Positions 1 through 8,014 of a stretch of DNA of 36,435 bases are shown one piece after another. Every line of letters starts with the position of its first letter. Position 1 is the first letter of the stretch. The notes under the pieces were generated by a model. That model searched no databases. It saw nothing but the letters and a program-made list of their open reading frames with translations, and had not been told where the DNA came from. This DNA comes from Bacteroidota bacterium (GTDB taxonomy: Bacteria; Bacteroidota; Bacteroidia; Palsa-965), in NCBI GenBank assembly GCA_003153435.1, contig PLYR01000098.1:1-36435 (forward strand), read 5' to 3'. The position numbers and the translations under genes are program-made.

Positions 1-695
1 GCCCAGGAAACAAAAGAAAACTTGTATCCCTTGGCCGGGTTAAAGAAACAAACCAGTTTGTTTTTCGCAAATTCATCACCGGAATAAAAATCAAAATTCC
101 GACCAATCATCAGTTTGGAGTCGGCCGATTTGGAATTCCAAACCGAGAATGCGGTACATCCCACCGTCATATTCTTATCCTGCAAAGCATGGCCGATATC
201 ATGTGCCGCATGATAGTTTAGCATACGCTGGTATTTCGGCCCGATGTCATCGTAGAGATCGGATGCAGAGAGTGAGATTCCATAGATCTCTCTTTTGTAT
301 TCGTCTGTTACATATTCATCCAGATTCCGGTTAAAATAAGCCACAAAGTATTTCAGAAAGTTGAGGTAAGAACGGGAAGGCACGAGTTCCTGAATCTGAT
401 TAACAAAAGCAATTTCCTGCTTTTCGGCAAGCTCTTTGGTGAGCTTCCCATAGATTACTCCCCTTTCAAAATCATCGCCCTCCACATAGAGCTCCCATGT
501 TCCTGCAGCATTTTTCCGTAACCAGTTTCGGCCAATAGTATAAAAATCTTTACTCACTTCTTTGCGAACCAGCTTTTCAGAGCTCCGGTCTTCTATTTTT
601 GGAGGAAACTTAATGACTGCCCATGCAAAGTATCCAAGGAAGAGAAGGATAAGACCTAAGGAGATGAGGAAGAAACGTTTCAGGCTTTTGCGCAT
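1..695 (-). CDS. C45-type Ntn-hydrolase / acyltransferase-like protein, N-terminal part (cut by window edge)
   Basis: An open frame runs on the minus strand from an ATG at 695 to the window edge, giving the first 231 codons. Residues 5-24 form a hydrophobic membrane anchor or signal segment (FFLISLGLILLFLGYFAWA). The body contains Gly-Cys-Thr with Cys180, followed by SKLMIGRNFDF. A Cys that becomes the N-terminal nucleophile, followed by a GRNxD-type strand, is typical of the C45 / penicillin acyltransferase-like Ntn-hydrolases that cleave or transfer amide-linked acyl groups. The substrate cannot be told. The residue before Cys180 is Gly, as expected for autoproteolysis in this family. The C-terminus lies outside the window. 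A TACCTTTG element sits at 703-710, so the 5' leader must be very short. The family call is from motif recognition only. Confidence 0.72.
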   Translation of the reverse strand, partial: MRKSLKRFFLISLGLILLFLGYFAWAVIKFPPKIEDRSSEKLVRKEVSKDFYTIGRNWLRKNAAGTWELYVEGDDFERGVIYGKLTKELAEKQEIAFVNQIQELVPSRSYLNFLKYFVAYFNRNLDEYVTDEYKREIYGISLSASDLYDDIGPKYQRMLNYHAAHDIGHALQDKNMTVGCTAFSVWNSKSADSKLMIGRNFDFYSGDEFAKNKLVCFFNPAKGYKFSFVSW

Positions 696-702
696 GAGAA
701 TG

Positions 703-710
703 CAAAGGTA
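703..710 (-). promoter_or_regulatory. Bacteroidota -7 element (TACCTTTG)
   Basis: The minus strand reads TACCTTTG, a perfect match to the Bacteroidota primary-sigma -7 consensus TAnnTTTG, 7 nt before the ATG of the C45-like gene. I see no clear TTTG at -33. The expected start of transcription almost coincides with the start codon, so the message would be leaderless or nearly so. Confidence 0.5.
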
Positions 711-794
711 CAAAAAAACAGAGGGGTTCACGCCACCTCGAGCAGGTCCTTGTGAGTAAAAAGGTTGGCGCCACTCCTTTACTTGAAGGGTTGG

Positions 795-2315
795 CTATTT
801 CGTCTTGAACCGCTTCTTATCCTTTTTTGTAATCAGCTTTGCAATACTTCTTCCGGTACTGATGGCAATGGGAAGTCCTCCTCCGGGTTGGTTCCAGTGG
901 CTTGAATTATAGAAGTTGCGCAGTCCTGGAAGCTCATGCTGAACAGGTGATGGAGCCAGAAGGTTCTTTCCGGGCAGCCATCCTTGAGTACTTCCTTTCC
1001 AATTATTGGTATAGCGCTGAAAGGTAGCTGGGGTCGCTACATCTGTCATTTCAATTTTATCACGGATTCCTCCGAGACGCTTATCAAGGAGTGTAATTAT
1101 CTTTTCCTGAAACTCTGCTTTTGCCTGACGATATTTAGGTCTTTCATTCTTTCGGAGATTGATCCAGAATTCTCGGTTAGTAGTATAAAAGCTGACAGTT
1201 ACTACCGTCTTACCTTTAGGAGCTAAGGTAGGATCGTAATTATATATATGTACCTCGAGGCGTTTGTACTTTGTACCATCCGGGGAGATCAACTCCTCTT
1301 CAAGAGGGAAGCGTGAGAAATGAGGTGCATCCTGAAAATCTCCGTTAAGTCCGAATGAAAACTGCATGACCGAATAAAACACTTCCAGCTTTTTCAGGTC
1401 TCTTAGATCAAGGATTCCCTGATCGACATATTTTCCTTCCAGGGCTTCGAAAACGGTGTAGTACCAATCGGCAGCCGAAATAGTGATATCCGAATAATGT
1501 ATCTTATCATTCCTGACCAAAAGCCCTTTTGCCTCATTATTTTCAACAATAATTTTCTTGACCGGAGTCCGATAGTGTATTTTTCCTCCCAGTTCCAGGT
1601 AGCGCTGCTCCAATCTTTTTGCAAAACTCAAGGAGCCCCCTATTGGGTATCCTGCACTCTTTTTATCGAAACAGGAGAGTGGCATAGTGAGGATCATCAT
1701 ATTGACTTCCTCCCCGTCATAAAGAAGCTGGAAGCTCTCCTTCAAAAATGGGTTCTTCAGTTTTTCTGCTATTGTGAAATTGGTTTGCTTTTTCAGCTTC
1801 AGGAACCAGTAAAGAAATTCAAGATATTTCGACATTTTGATTCCCTGAATGATGGAAGGGATCAGCGGCAGATCGTCCATGACAGGAGGGAGATCAAACT
1901 TCTGCATAATACGCATGGGTTTGATAAAACTCTTTATGACTTTTGTGTCTTCAGGGGCAAGGTCTATGAGGTATTCCTGAAGGCGGGTGAGATTTGTGTA
2001 GAGATGGAAAATATTGCTCCCGTTTTTATCACGGGTCTTCTCTACTTCCAGCTCGAGTCTTTCGTCATGGTTTTTAAAAGGGATAACTTTCATATCCAGA
2101 AGTTCTGACCACATCTTGTAGAAAGAACTTCCCTCATCGGAACCCAGAATCCAATGCACACAACCATCTATCGTAAATTCACCTTTATGCCAGCTGGTAC
2201 AAAGCCCTCCGGGGATGGAGTGCTTCTCGAAAATTTCGGTTTCATACCCATTCATCTGCAGGTAGCAGCCGGCTGTAAGGCCCGAAATTCCTGCACCAAT
2301 GATATTGATTTTCAT
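795..2315 (-). CDS. FAD-dependent phytoene desaturase / retinol-saturase-like oxidoreductase
   Basis: This is a 506-residue flavoprotein of the CrtI / COG1233 family. The N-terminus carries the FAD dinucleotide-binding motif GAGISGLTAGCYL (residues 7-19), a Glu at the end of the second strand (EIFEKH) and the GGLCTSW loop. The C-terminus carries the second FAD-contacting segment (GGGLPIAISTGRSIA). Members of this family desaturate, isomerise or saturate polyenes such as carotenoids and retinol. No carotenoid genes lie nearby, so the substrate is open. It starts 55 nt downstream of paaE on the same strand and may be co-transcribed with it. An amine-oxidase-type activity is less likely. The family is secure, the substrate is not. 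Confidence 0.8.
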   Translation of the reverse strand: MKINIIGAGISGLTAGCYLQMNGYETEIFEKHSIPGGLCTSWHKGEFTIDGCVHWILGSDEGSSFYKMWSELLDMKVIPFKNHDERLELEVEKTRDKNGSNIFHLYTNLTRLQEYLIDLAPEDTKVIKSFIKPMRIMQKFDLPPVMDDLPLIPSIIQGIKMSKYLEFLYWFLKLKKQTNFTIAEKLKNPFLKESFQLLYDGEEVNMMILTMPLSCFDKKSAGYPIGGSLSFAKRLEQRYLELGGKIHYRTPVKKIIVENNEAKGLLVRNDKIHYSDITISAADWYYTVFEALEGKYVDQGILDLRDLKKLEVFYSVMQFSFGLNGDFQDAPHFSRFPLEEELISPDGTKYKRLEVHIYNYDPTLAPKGKTVVTVSFYTTNREFWINLRKNERPKYRQAKAEFQEKIITLLDKRLGGIRDKIEMTDVATPATFQRYTNNWKGSTQGWLPGKNLLAPSPVQHELPGLRNFYNSSHWNQPGGGLPIAISTGRSIAKLITKKDKKRFKTK

Positions 2316-2370
2316 TCAGGGGTATTAAGATAAACCGGCTTTCAAAAAGTAAGGGAGCGACAGTCCTGCT

Positions 2371-3438
2371 CTAGTCATAATCCACCACTACTTTTGGAGT
2401 GAGTGGGTGCGACTGGCAAGTGAGTATATATCCTTCCTTTACTTCTGAATCTGTGAGCGCATAGTTATTGTCCATTCGCACTTTCCCTTCCAGCAATTTA
2501 GCTCTGCAGGTACAACAGACAGCTCCTTTACAGGCGTAAGGAGCATCCACTCCTTCGTCAATCGCCTTATCGAGAATAACCATCCCTTCGCTGCTAAGAT
2601 CAAACTCGGTTTCTTTTCCATCCATAATCACAGTGACGTGACTCATCATACCGGAGCCATTCGAAGCTTCTGCTTTATTTACTGCATCGATAACAGCTGT
2701 AAAATATTCGATGTGGATCTTTTTATCATCCACTTTCCTTTCCTGAAGACTTTGTTTCACATTTTCCATCATTGGGCCAGGGCCGCAGATGAAGTACTCC
2801 GTATCTGCTCCAATGCCACTTTCGGCAGCCAGCAGGGCACTTGCTTTTTCTTTACTAAGTATACCTCTATTAATGGCATCAACCGATCCAGAAGGATTTT
2901 CAAGGACATGAGTAATTCTGAATCGGGCCGCATTGGAAAGAGAGAGATCATCGAGTGATTTCTTAAAAATGGCAGAAGCCTCATCTCTGTTCCCATAGTA
3001 CAAATGCATCGTGCTTTGGGGTTCATCCAGAAGAATCGTTTTGATTATGGAAAGCATCGGAGTGATCCCGCTTCCACCAGCAAAAAGTATGTAGTTTTTC
3101 TTTTTTCCTGCATCCATTGGTGTATGGAAGTTCCCCATCGGGGTCATCACCTCCATCTTGTCTCCGGCTTTTACTTCTCCATTCAGAAAGCCGGAACCTT
3201 TACCATCCTTTACCTTTTTGATAGCTATACGTAATTCCTTGTCGGCCGTGGGGCTACTACATAATGAATAAGAACGGCGGATCTCCTCTCCTTTTACCTT
3301 AAGTTTAAGAGTAAGATACTGCCCCTGAATATAATTGAACTCTTCCTTCAGGTTGTCGGGAACTTCAAATGCAATGGAAACACAATCGGCCGTCTCGCGC
3401 CTGACATCCGCTATCTTAAGGGTGTGGAATTTTGCCAT
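2371..3438 (-). CDS. paaE: 1,2-phenylacetyl-CoA epoxidase reductase subunit PaaE
   Basis: PaaE passes electrons from NADPH through FAD and a 2Fe-2S cluster to the PaaABCD di-iron epoxidase. Domains in order are an FAD-binding barrel (about 1-105, with RSYS at 55-58), a nucleotide-binding domain (about 110-235, GGSGITP at 121-127 and a CGPGPMM motif near its end) and a C-terminal plant-type ferredoxin (about 262-355). Cluster ligands are Cys303, Cys308, Cys311 and Cys341 (C-X4-C-X2-C...C). The order reductase then ferredoxin, 355 residues and the CKGAVCCTC segment fit PaaE better than a generic ferredoxin reductase. It lies about 28 kb from paaABCD, which is unusual since paaE normally follows paaD. 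A perfect -7 element is at 3456-3463. Confidence 0.88.
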   Translation of the reverse strand: MAKFHTLKIADVRRETADCVSIAFEVPDNLKEEFNYIQGQYLTLKLKVKGEEIRRSYSLCSSPTADKELRIAIKKVKDGKGSGFLNGEVKAGDKMEVMTPMGNFHTPMDAGKKKNYILFAGGSGITPMLSIIKTILLDEPQSTMHLYYGNRDEASAIFKKSLDDLSLSNAARFRITHVLENPSGSVDAINRGILSKEKASALLAAESGIGADTEYFICGPGPMMENVKQSLQERKVDDKKIHIEYFTAVIDAVNKAEASNGSGMMSHVTVIMDGKETEFDLSSEGMVILDKAIDEGVDAPYACKGAVCCTCRAKLLEGKVRMDNNYALTDSEVKEGYILTCQSHPLTPKVVVDYD

Positions 3439-3455
3439 ATCTGAATAAATATTTG

Positions 3456-3463
3456 CAAAAATA
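3456..3463 (-). promoter_or_regulatory. Bacteroidota -7 element upstream of paaE (TATTTTTG)
   Basis: The minus strand reads TATTTTTG, matching TAnnTTTG, 17 nt before the paaE start. No convincing -33 TTTG is seen. It is divergent from the plus-strand promoter at 3516-3523, so paaE and phenylalanine hydroxylase appear to be transcribed from back-to-back promoters. Confidence 0.5.
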
Positions 3464-3515
3464 TAATTTCTTCAGGATTTTCGTCGCTGCTTAGGCTTTA
3501 TTTCAAAAAATGTAA

Positions 3516-3523
3516 TACATTTG
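3516..3523 (+). promoter_or_regulatory. Bacteroidota -7 element for the Tyr leader / phhA transcript (TACATTTG)
   Basis: The plus strand reads TACATTTG, a perfect TAnnTTTG match, with a weak -33-like TTAG at 3491-3494 (21-nt spacer). It would start transcription near 3530, about 10 nt before the leader-peptide ATG at 3540, so the leader peptide and terminator lie inside this transcript. Confidence 0.55.
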
Positions 3524-3539
3524 TTTTAATACAAGACCA

Positions 3540-3620
3540 ATGAAGAAAATTCACAATAGCACTTATTATTATCCGGAGTCTACTCCCGGAACAGGTGTCT
3601 ATTGCTCTTTCTGCAGCTAA
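3540..3620 (+). CDS. 26-residue Tyr-rich leader peptide of the phenylalanine hydroxylase attenuator
   Basis: A short frame encodes MKKIHNSTYYYPES followed by 12 more residues ending CSFCS, with ATG at 3540 and TAA at 3618-3620. Three consecutive Tyr codons (TAT TAT TAT, 3564-3572) sit at residues 9-11, with another Tyr at 21 and one Phe at 24. It starts 17 nt after a promoter element and ends 20 nt before an intrinsic terminator, and the next gene makes tyrosine from phenylalanine. This is the layout of a classical ribosome-stalling attenuator: scarce Tyr-tRNA would stall the ribosome on the Tyr codons. A hairpin begins at the last Tyr codon (3572-3578 pairs with 3583-3590, one bulged C). The role is inferred from layout; I do not recognise a named leader family. 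Confidence 0.7.
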   Translation: MKKIHNSTYYYPESTPGTGVYCSFCS

Positions 3621-3640
3621 CTAACTAAAGATCATATGAC

Positions 3641-3671
3641 ATCCCGGTTCCAAAAGGACCGGGATTTTTTT
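3641..3671 (+). terminator. Intrinsic terminator (attenuator) before phenylalanine hydroxylase
   Basis: ATCCCGGT (3641-3648) pairs perfectly with ACCGGGAT (3658-3665), with CC/GG closing an AAAA loop after a bulged T, and is followed by seven T residues (3665-3671). It lies between the leader peptide and the phhA start at 3708. The gene on the other side, paaE, is transcribed away, so no upstream gene needs a plus-strand terminator here. The element TCCCGG at 3584-3589 could pair with CCGGGA at 3659-3664, and GGAAC at 3588-3592 with GTTCC at 3647-3651, either of which would disrupt the terminator. Confidence 0.82.
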
Positions 3672-3707
3672 ATTTCCCTAGTTTAACAAACATCAACACC
3701 CTAAAAA

Positions 3708-4439
3708 ATGAAACAGCACTATGACCATTACACCGCCGAAGATCGCCTGGTATGGCAGACCTTATTCGACCGGCAGATCAGGAACCTGGAAGAACATGCA
3801 TCCGAATCTTTTCTGGAGGCATTAAGGACGGTCGGGTTCAAAAGAGATGAAATTCCTGATTTTAAGAAACTTGATTCCGTTCTGGGTGGAATAACAGGTT
3901 GGAGCATGGAAGTGGTTCCAAGCATTATTCCTCAAAAGGAATTCTTTGATCTGCTTTCCGTGAAAAAATTTCCGGCAACCACCTGGTTGAGAAAGATGAG
4001 CGAACTGGATTATCTGGAAGAACCCGATATGTTCCACGATGTATTCGGGCACGTACCCTTACTGAGTAATGAGGCGTACACCAATTTCTTTCTGGGCATT
4101 GCGGCGCTGGCCAAAAAACATGCTGCAAATCCACGGGCTATCGAATTACTTGGAAGGATCTACTGGTTTACGATTGAGTTCGGCCTTATACGTGAACATG
4201 GGAAATTGAAAGTGTATGGGGCAGGGATTATTTCCTCTTTTGGAGAAACGATTTTCAGCCTGAGTGAGAAACCAGCACACCCTGATTTTGATGTGAAGGC
4301 GATCATGCGTTCCTCGTTCCGTACGGATGTCTTCCAGGAAAAATACTTTGTGATAGAATCGTTTCAGGCGCTTTATCACTCACTCGGAGAAATAGAGAAG
4401 GTGCTGGAGGAGGAGTTACAGGTCACTCCCGTTCTTTAA
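3708..4439 (+). CDS. phhA: Phenylalanine 4-hydroxylase
   Basis: This 243-residue protein is a pterin-dependent aromatic amino acid hydroxylase, converting L-phenylalanine to L-tyrosine with O2 and tetrahydropterin. The non-haem iron triad is visible: His110 and His115 in PDMFHDVFGHVP and Glu157 in FTIEFGL. The length suits the single-domain bacterial enzymes, which lack the N-terminal regulatory ACT domain of the animal protein. The start at 3708 follows an A-rich stretch without a Shine-Dalgarno, 37 nt after the attenuator T-tract. The Tyr-codon leader upstream suggests that here the enzyme serves tyrosine supply rather than only phenylalanine breakdown. Its 3' end overlaps the convergent T9SS gene by 17 bp. 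Tryptophan hydroxylase is much less likely in this size class. Confidence 0.92.
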   Translation: MKQHYDHYTAEDRLVWQTLFDRQIRNLEEHASESFLEALRTVGFKRDEIPDFKKLDSVLGGITGWSMEVVPSIIPQKEFFDLLSVKKFPATTWLRKMSELDYLEEPDMFHDVFGHVPLLSNEAYTNFFLGIAALAKKHAANPRAIELLGRIYWFTIEFGLIREHGKLKVYGAGIISSFGETIFSLSEKPAHPDFDVKAIMRSSFRTDVFQEKYFVIESFQALYHSLGEIEKVLEEELQVTPVL

Positions 4440-7400
4440 CCAATTTCACCTCATAGGCCTTGCCATTGGCATGCAGGGAGATGAAATAGATTCCGGAAGG
4501 CTGTTCACTCAGGTCAACCGGTGTTGAATTCTTTCCTTTGATGGAAGAAATTTCCCGGGTCATAATGAGCTTACCCTGATGATCATAAACATTCAGGTAA
4601 TCCACTTCCGAATCGTAGCAGTAGTAGGTAATATCCGAAAGATGAGTAGTAGGGTTCGGGTGAACACCGAAAGAGGCTTTGTCATTCGTAAGATCAAGAC
4701 TGACAATCTGGGAGCGCTTGTAATCTCCATTCAGATCGGTTTGCTTGAGACGATAATAAAAGACACCATTTTTTGCCGATGGGTCCAGCAGATGATAATT
4801 CAAAGGAACCGAGCTGTTTCCACCAGGGGCTTTCGAAGGAACGCTACCTATTGGATTGAAATTGATTCCGTCTTCAGAGCGTTCTACGGTAAAGGAGGAG
4901 CTGTTGGTTTCAGAAGCGGTAGCCCAAAGGACACGTGCTATATCTCCATCATATTTTGCGCTTAGAGAAAGCAACTCCACAGGAAGCGGGGCACAGTCAG
5001 AACTGACTGTTATGGTCGCTGTCAATGTTTGCCTTTCATTACAGCTACCGGTAACAATACAAGTATAGGTAGTGGTAGAGGCAGGCTGCACGGTAATGAC
5101 CTGGGTAGTTTCACCGGTTTGAGGCCAGTAATAAGAAGTGGCTCCAGCGGGCGCGGTCAGATTATCATTATCTCCAACACACATCGGATTGGAGTCCGGA
5201 ACAATTGCTGGGAATACCACACCCGAATTTACGGTGAGCGTATAGTTACATACATCAGCCGCAAAACCATCCACCATCAGCATATAGTCACTTCCGACAG
5301 TCAGGTTATCGATGGTCATTACAAAGGTGGTGGTACCTTCCAGAAAGGCGGATACCGGAACGAAATTGGTACATGCCGATTCGGAAAACACCTGAAATTG
5401 TGCGCCACCAGAGGGATAAGCCGCATTCTTATAACACTCTCCGACAGCCACGGTAATTACCACTTTTGTACTAGCAGCGGTAAAGCGAATCCAGGAATTA
5501 TTGTCAATGGTTACGTCGTACCGTCCGACGCCTTCCTCCAAACCTGCTTTGCTCGTATTGATATCTCCGGCTGCATCTTTTTTACCAAAGACACCCCCTG
5601 AATTTGCCCCTCCATTTGTTGCCCAACAACATACCTGGTCATTCCCTTTCATTTGAGTGGCCCCGGCACCCGGAAAGTCTGGCGTAAATGCGTTGCTTGT
5701 AGAGGCACTGTATCCGTTCAGGTCACAGACATAAAGGGCATTTGCGCAAGCGTCGTTTGTAGTGGTTTGTACACAGAGTCCGAATGGACCATCATTTGCA
5801 GTGCTAAATGCCCAGTAACGGATGTAATAAGTATTACCCGGTGTAAGTCCCGTCTGATTAATAAAGGGCAGCCATTGATTGAAAGGTACACTTCCAGGTC
5901 CATTCGGGAATCCAGCATTATCACTGGAACAATAAACCTGAGTTAATGCACCACAGGCTCCGCTATATAATGCCATGGAACCATCCTCGATCTCTCCTGC
6001 TATTTGGCCATAAGGCTCAGGGGTGATTGTTAATTGCCCGGAGGCAGGACAAACCACACTGAACCAGACGTCGTCCCCACCTCCCACAAATCCCGCACTA
6101 CCTCCAGAGCCTCCGATACATCCAGAGGGCACAGGAGGACCGACCGATTGTGTGGCGTGAAGATTCGTAAATCTCAGGTAATTACATGCAGTAGTAACTG
6201 CCGGGAGGGCAATAGCATTACAAGGTTGATCATTTGAAGGTATAACTGCTGCGGCAGGGCCATACACACAAATATTGAAGGTCTGCTGGGTTCCCAGATA
6301 ATCATAGACCCTTACATAATAAGTGTTTCCAACCGTTAAGCCTGCAAAATTATAGGTCTCTGTCCCTCCTGTTGCGAGCACATCTTCACATTGCATGGAA
6401 ACAAGCGCACCGCAAGCACCGGAGTATACCTGAAACACTGCATCCATGGTTGCCGAAGGGGTGACAGTGACGGTTGCCGAAGAATTGACGGCAACAAACT
6501 TATACCATACATCTGCAGCAGCTGTTCCGGAGCATCCGGCGGCTGAAGAGGTGGCATTTACTGTGGTACCAGCCGTATTGGCGCAGGCCACATTTACAGC
6601 TATAGCAATCGCACCGGCGCAATCATCATTTGCAGGTGGAGCCGGTGGCTGAGCGATACACATCGTAAACGCACCCGCTCCACCGGCAAAATCATAGGCC
6701 CGAACATAATAAGTGACTCCAACGGTTAATCCTGTCCAATTCATTACTTCTGCAACCCCGATCCCGTGCAAATCCTGACAGTGTAAAGACGTAAGTCCAG
6801 CACAATTGCCTGAAAACAATTCAATGACGGCATCCATTCCAGCGCTTGGAGTCATCGTAATCTGTGCTCCTGTGGATGTGGCTACAAACTTGTACCAGAC
6901 ATCAGATGTGGCTGTTCCGCTGCAACCTGTAATGTCAGGAGTAGCCCCGGTTGTATTTCCGGCAAAGGTTCCGCAGGCAGCGCCCTGGGTTTCGAGAGTT
7001 GCGTTCACACAATCGTCATTGGCTACCGCCGGAGCGGCACAAGTCAGAGCAAGGCTGAAAGCGCCTTTAGCTCCGCTGAATCCATCCACCATGATGTAGT
7101 AATTCGTTCCAACCGAAGTTGGGAAGGTAACCTGGGATTGAAAACCACAATAATCATCATTACCTGTCACACAGGCAAGGGCACCGCAGCTCCCGCTATA
7201 AACCTGAATTTCGGTATCAAAAGCAGCACCGCAAACACTCGCGGTAACATTCTGTCCGGTTCCGGCAAGCACATAAAACACACCCGGTGCTCCAGGGGTG
7301 AAACCACAATAAGTAGTAGGATCACCGGTAGTGGTAGCTAAGGTGGTATTACCCGCGTAAGGACTTCCGGCGCAAGTCACTGGGGTAGCACCGCTGCAAT

Positions 7401-7995
7401 AATCATTCGCAGGTCCTCCACTGGCGCAAGGGTAAGATGGCCAGGTCACATCATCTATAAAAATATAGGTACCATATTGGCTTACGGCATTTAAAACAAT
7501 ATACTCCGTGGCTCCTGTAATTCCGGCTGGAACAGCAAAGGTATATTGATTCCAGGTATTCGCTGCTGCTGCAGGAGCGCTTGTATTGGGCCGGTTCACG
7601 GTACCCAGTAAAGTAGCACCGGCGAGATTTGGAGTTGTATTAATATACACCTCCAAGCGATCCACTGAAGCAGTATACTGATTATCCCGGTACATCCAGA
7701 AACTCACCGAAAGGCCACCAACCTGACAGCCCAATGAAAAGGAAGGGGACACCAGGGTTGCATTTGATCCGGCAGCTGCATCATAAGAATCATAATAAGC
7801 ACCACCGGTTCCGGAATGGGTACCTGTAGTAAATTGTGCCCAGTCATATCCACCGGAGATAGCACCTCCACTCCAGGACGGGGGACGAAATAAATTGTCG
7901 AATGATTCTGAATTGGTTGTAGCCTGTCCTCTAGCTGAATAACATGCCAGCTCCAACAATAAAATAAATAAACCCGCTATTCTCTTCATGTTCAA
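4423..7995 (-). CDS. Large modular secreted protein with T9SS type A sorting domain
   Basis: A 1190-residue extracellular protein. Residues 1-24 are a signal peptide ending SARGQ. Residues 26-190 form a MAM / cleaved-adhesin-like beta-sandwich beginning SFDNLFRPPSWSGG. Five related modules follow (about 197-320, 326-447, 456-577, 587-742, 747-924). Most open with a N-D-x-C signature and contain D-V-W-Y-K-F or a relative, a YSG(A/S)CG strand and a closing G-x-(T/D)-YY-(V/I) strand. Next come an Ig/PKD-like domain (930-998), a fibronectin-III-like linker with SSFTVERSEDG (1004-1105) and a C-terminal type IX sorting domain (1108-1190, with VHPNPT and GIYFISL). The sorting domain implies export and cell-surface attachment or release. 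Low-complexity Thr, Ala and Gly and many Cys residues are typical of such adhesins. No enzymatic domain is seen. Confidence 0.85.
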   Translation of the reverse strand: MNMKRIAGLFILLLELACYSARGQATTNSESFDNLFRPPSWSGGAISGGYDWAQFTTGTHSGTGGAYYDSYDAAAGSNATLVSPSFSLGCQVGGLSVSFWMYRDNQYTASVDRLEVYINTTPNLAGATLLGTVNRPNTSAPAAAANTWNQYTFAVPAGITGATEYIVLNAVSQYGTYIFIDDVTWPSYPCASGGPANDYCSGATPVTCAGSPYAGNTTLATTTGDPTTYCGFTPGAPGVFYVLAGTGQNVTASVCGAAFDTEIQVYSGSCGALACVTGNDDYCGFQSQVTFPTSVGTNYYIMVDGFSGAKGAFSLALTCAAPAVANDDCVNATLETQGAACGTFAGNTTGATPDITGCSGTATSDVWYKFVATSTGAQITMTPSAGMDAVIELFSGNCAGLTSLHCQDLHGIGVAEVMNWTGLTVGVTYYVRAYDFAGGAGAFTMCIAQPPAPPANDDCAGAIAIAVNVACANTAGTTVNATSSAAGCSGTAAADVWYKFVAVNSSATVTVTPSATMDAVFQVYSGACGALVSMQCEDVLATGGTETYNFAGLTVGNTYYVRVYDYLGTQQTFNICVYGPAAAVIPSNDQPCNAIALPAVTTACNYLRFTNLHATQSVGPPVPSGCIGGSGGSAGFVGGGDDVWFSVVCPASGQLTITPEPYGQIAGEIEDGSMALYSGACGALTQVYCSSDNAGFPNGPGSVPFNQWLPFINQTGLTPGNTYYIRYWAFSTANDGPFGLCVQTTTNDACANALYVCDLNGYSASTSNAFTPDFPGAGATQMKGNDQVCCWATNGGANSGGVFGKKDAAGDINTSKAGLEEGVGRYDVTIDNNSWIRFTAASTKVVITVAVGECYKNAAYPSGGAQFQVFSESACTNFVPVSAFLEGTTTFVMTIDNLTVGSDYMLMVDGFAADVCNYTLTVNSGVVFPAIVPDSNPMCVGDNDNLTAPAGATSYYWPQTGETTQVITVQPASTTTYTCIVTGSCNERQTLTATITVSSDCAPLPVELLSLSAKYDGDIARVLWATASETNSSSFTVERSEDGINFNPIGSVPSKAPGGNSSVPLNYHLLDPSAKNGVFYYRLKQTDLNGDYKRSQIVSLDLTNDKASFGVHPNPTTHLSDITYYCYDSEVDYLNVYDHQGKLIMTREISSIKGKNSTPVDLSEQPSGIYFISLHANGKAYEVKLVKERE

Positions 7996-8014
7996 TTTTT
8001 CAGATCAGACACTG

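Noticed and set aside
149-334. Open plus-strand frame of 61 codons near the window start
   Set aside because: It lies antisense inside the C45-like gene, whose protein has a clear Ntn-hydrolase motif and a promoter element; the plus frame has no recognisable features.
1497-2108. Long plus-strand frame of 203 codons inside the FAD oxidoreductase
   Set aside because: It is antisense to a well-recognised flavoprotein, and its composition (many Phe, Leu and Ile) is that of a reverse-frame artefact.
5029-5601. Plus-strand frame of 190 codons inside the T9SS gene
   Set aside because: It is antisense to repetitive Thr/Gly-rich coding sequence, which often leaves opposite frames open; no domain is seen.
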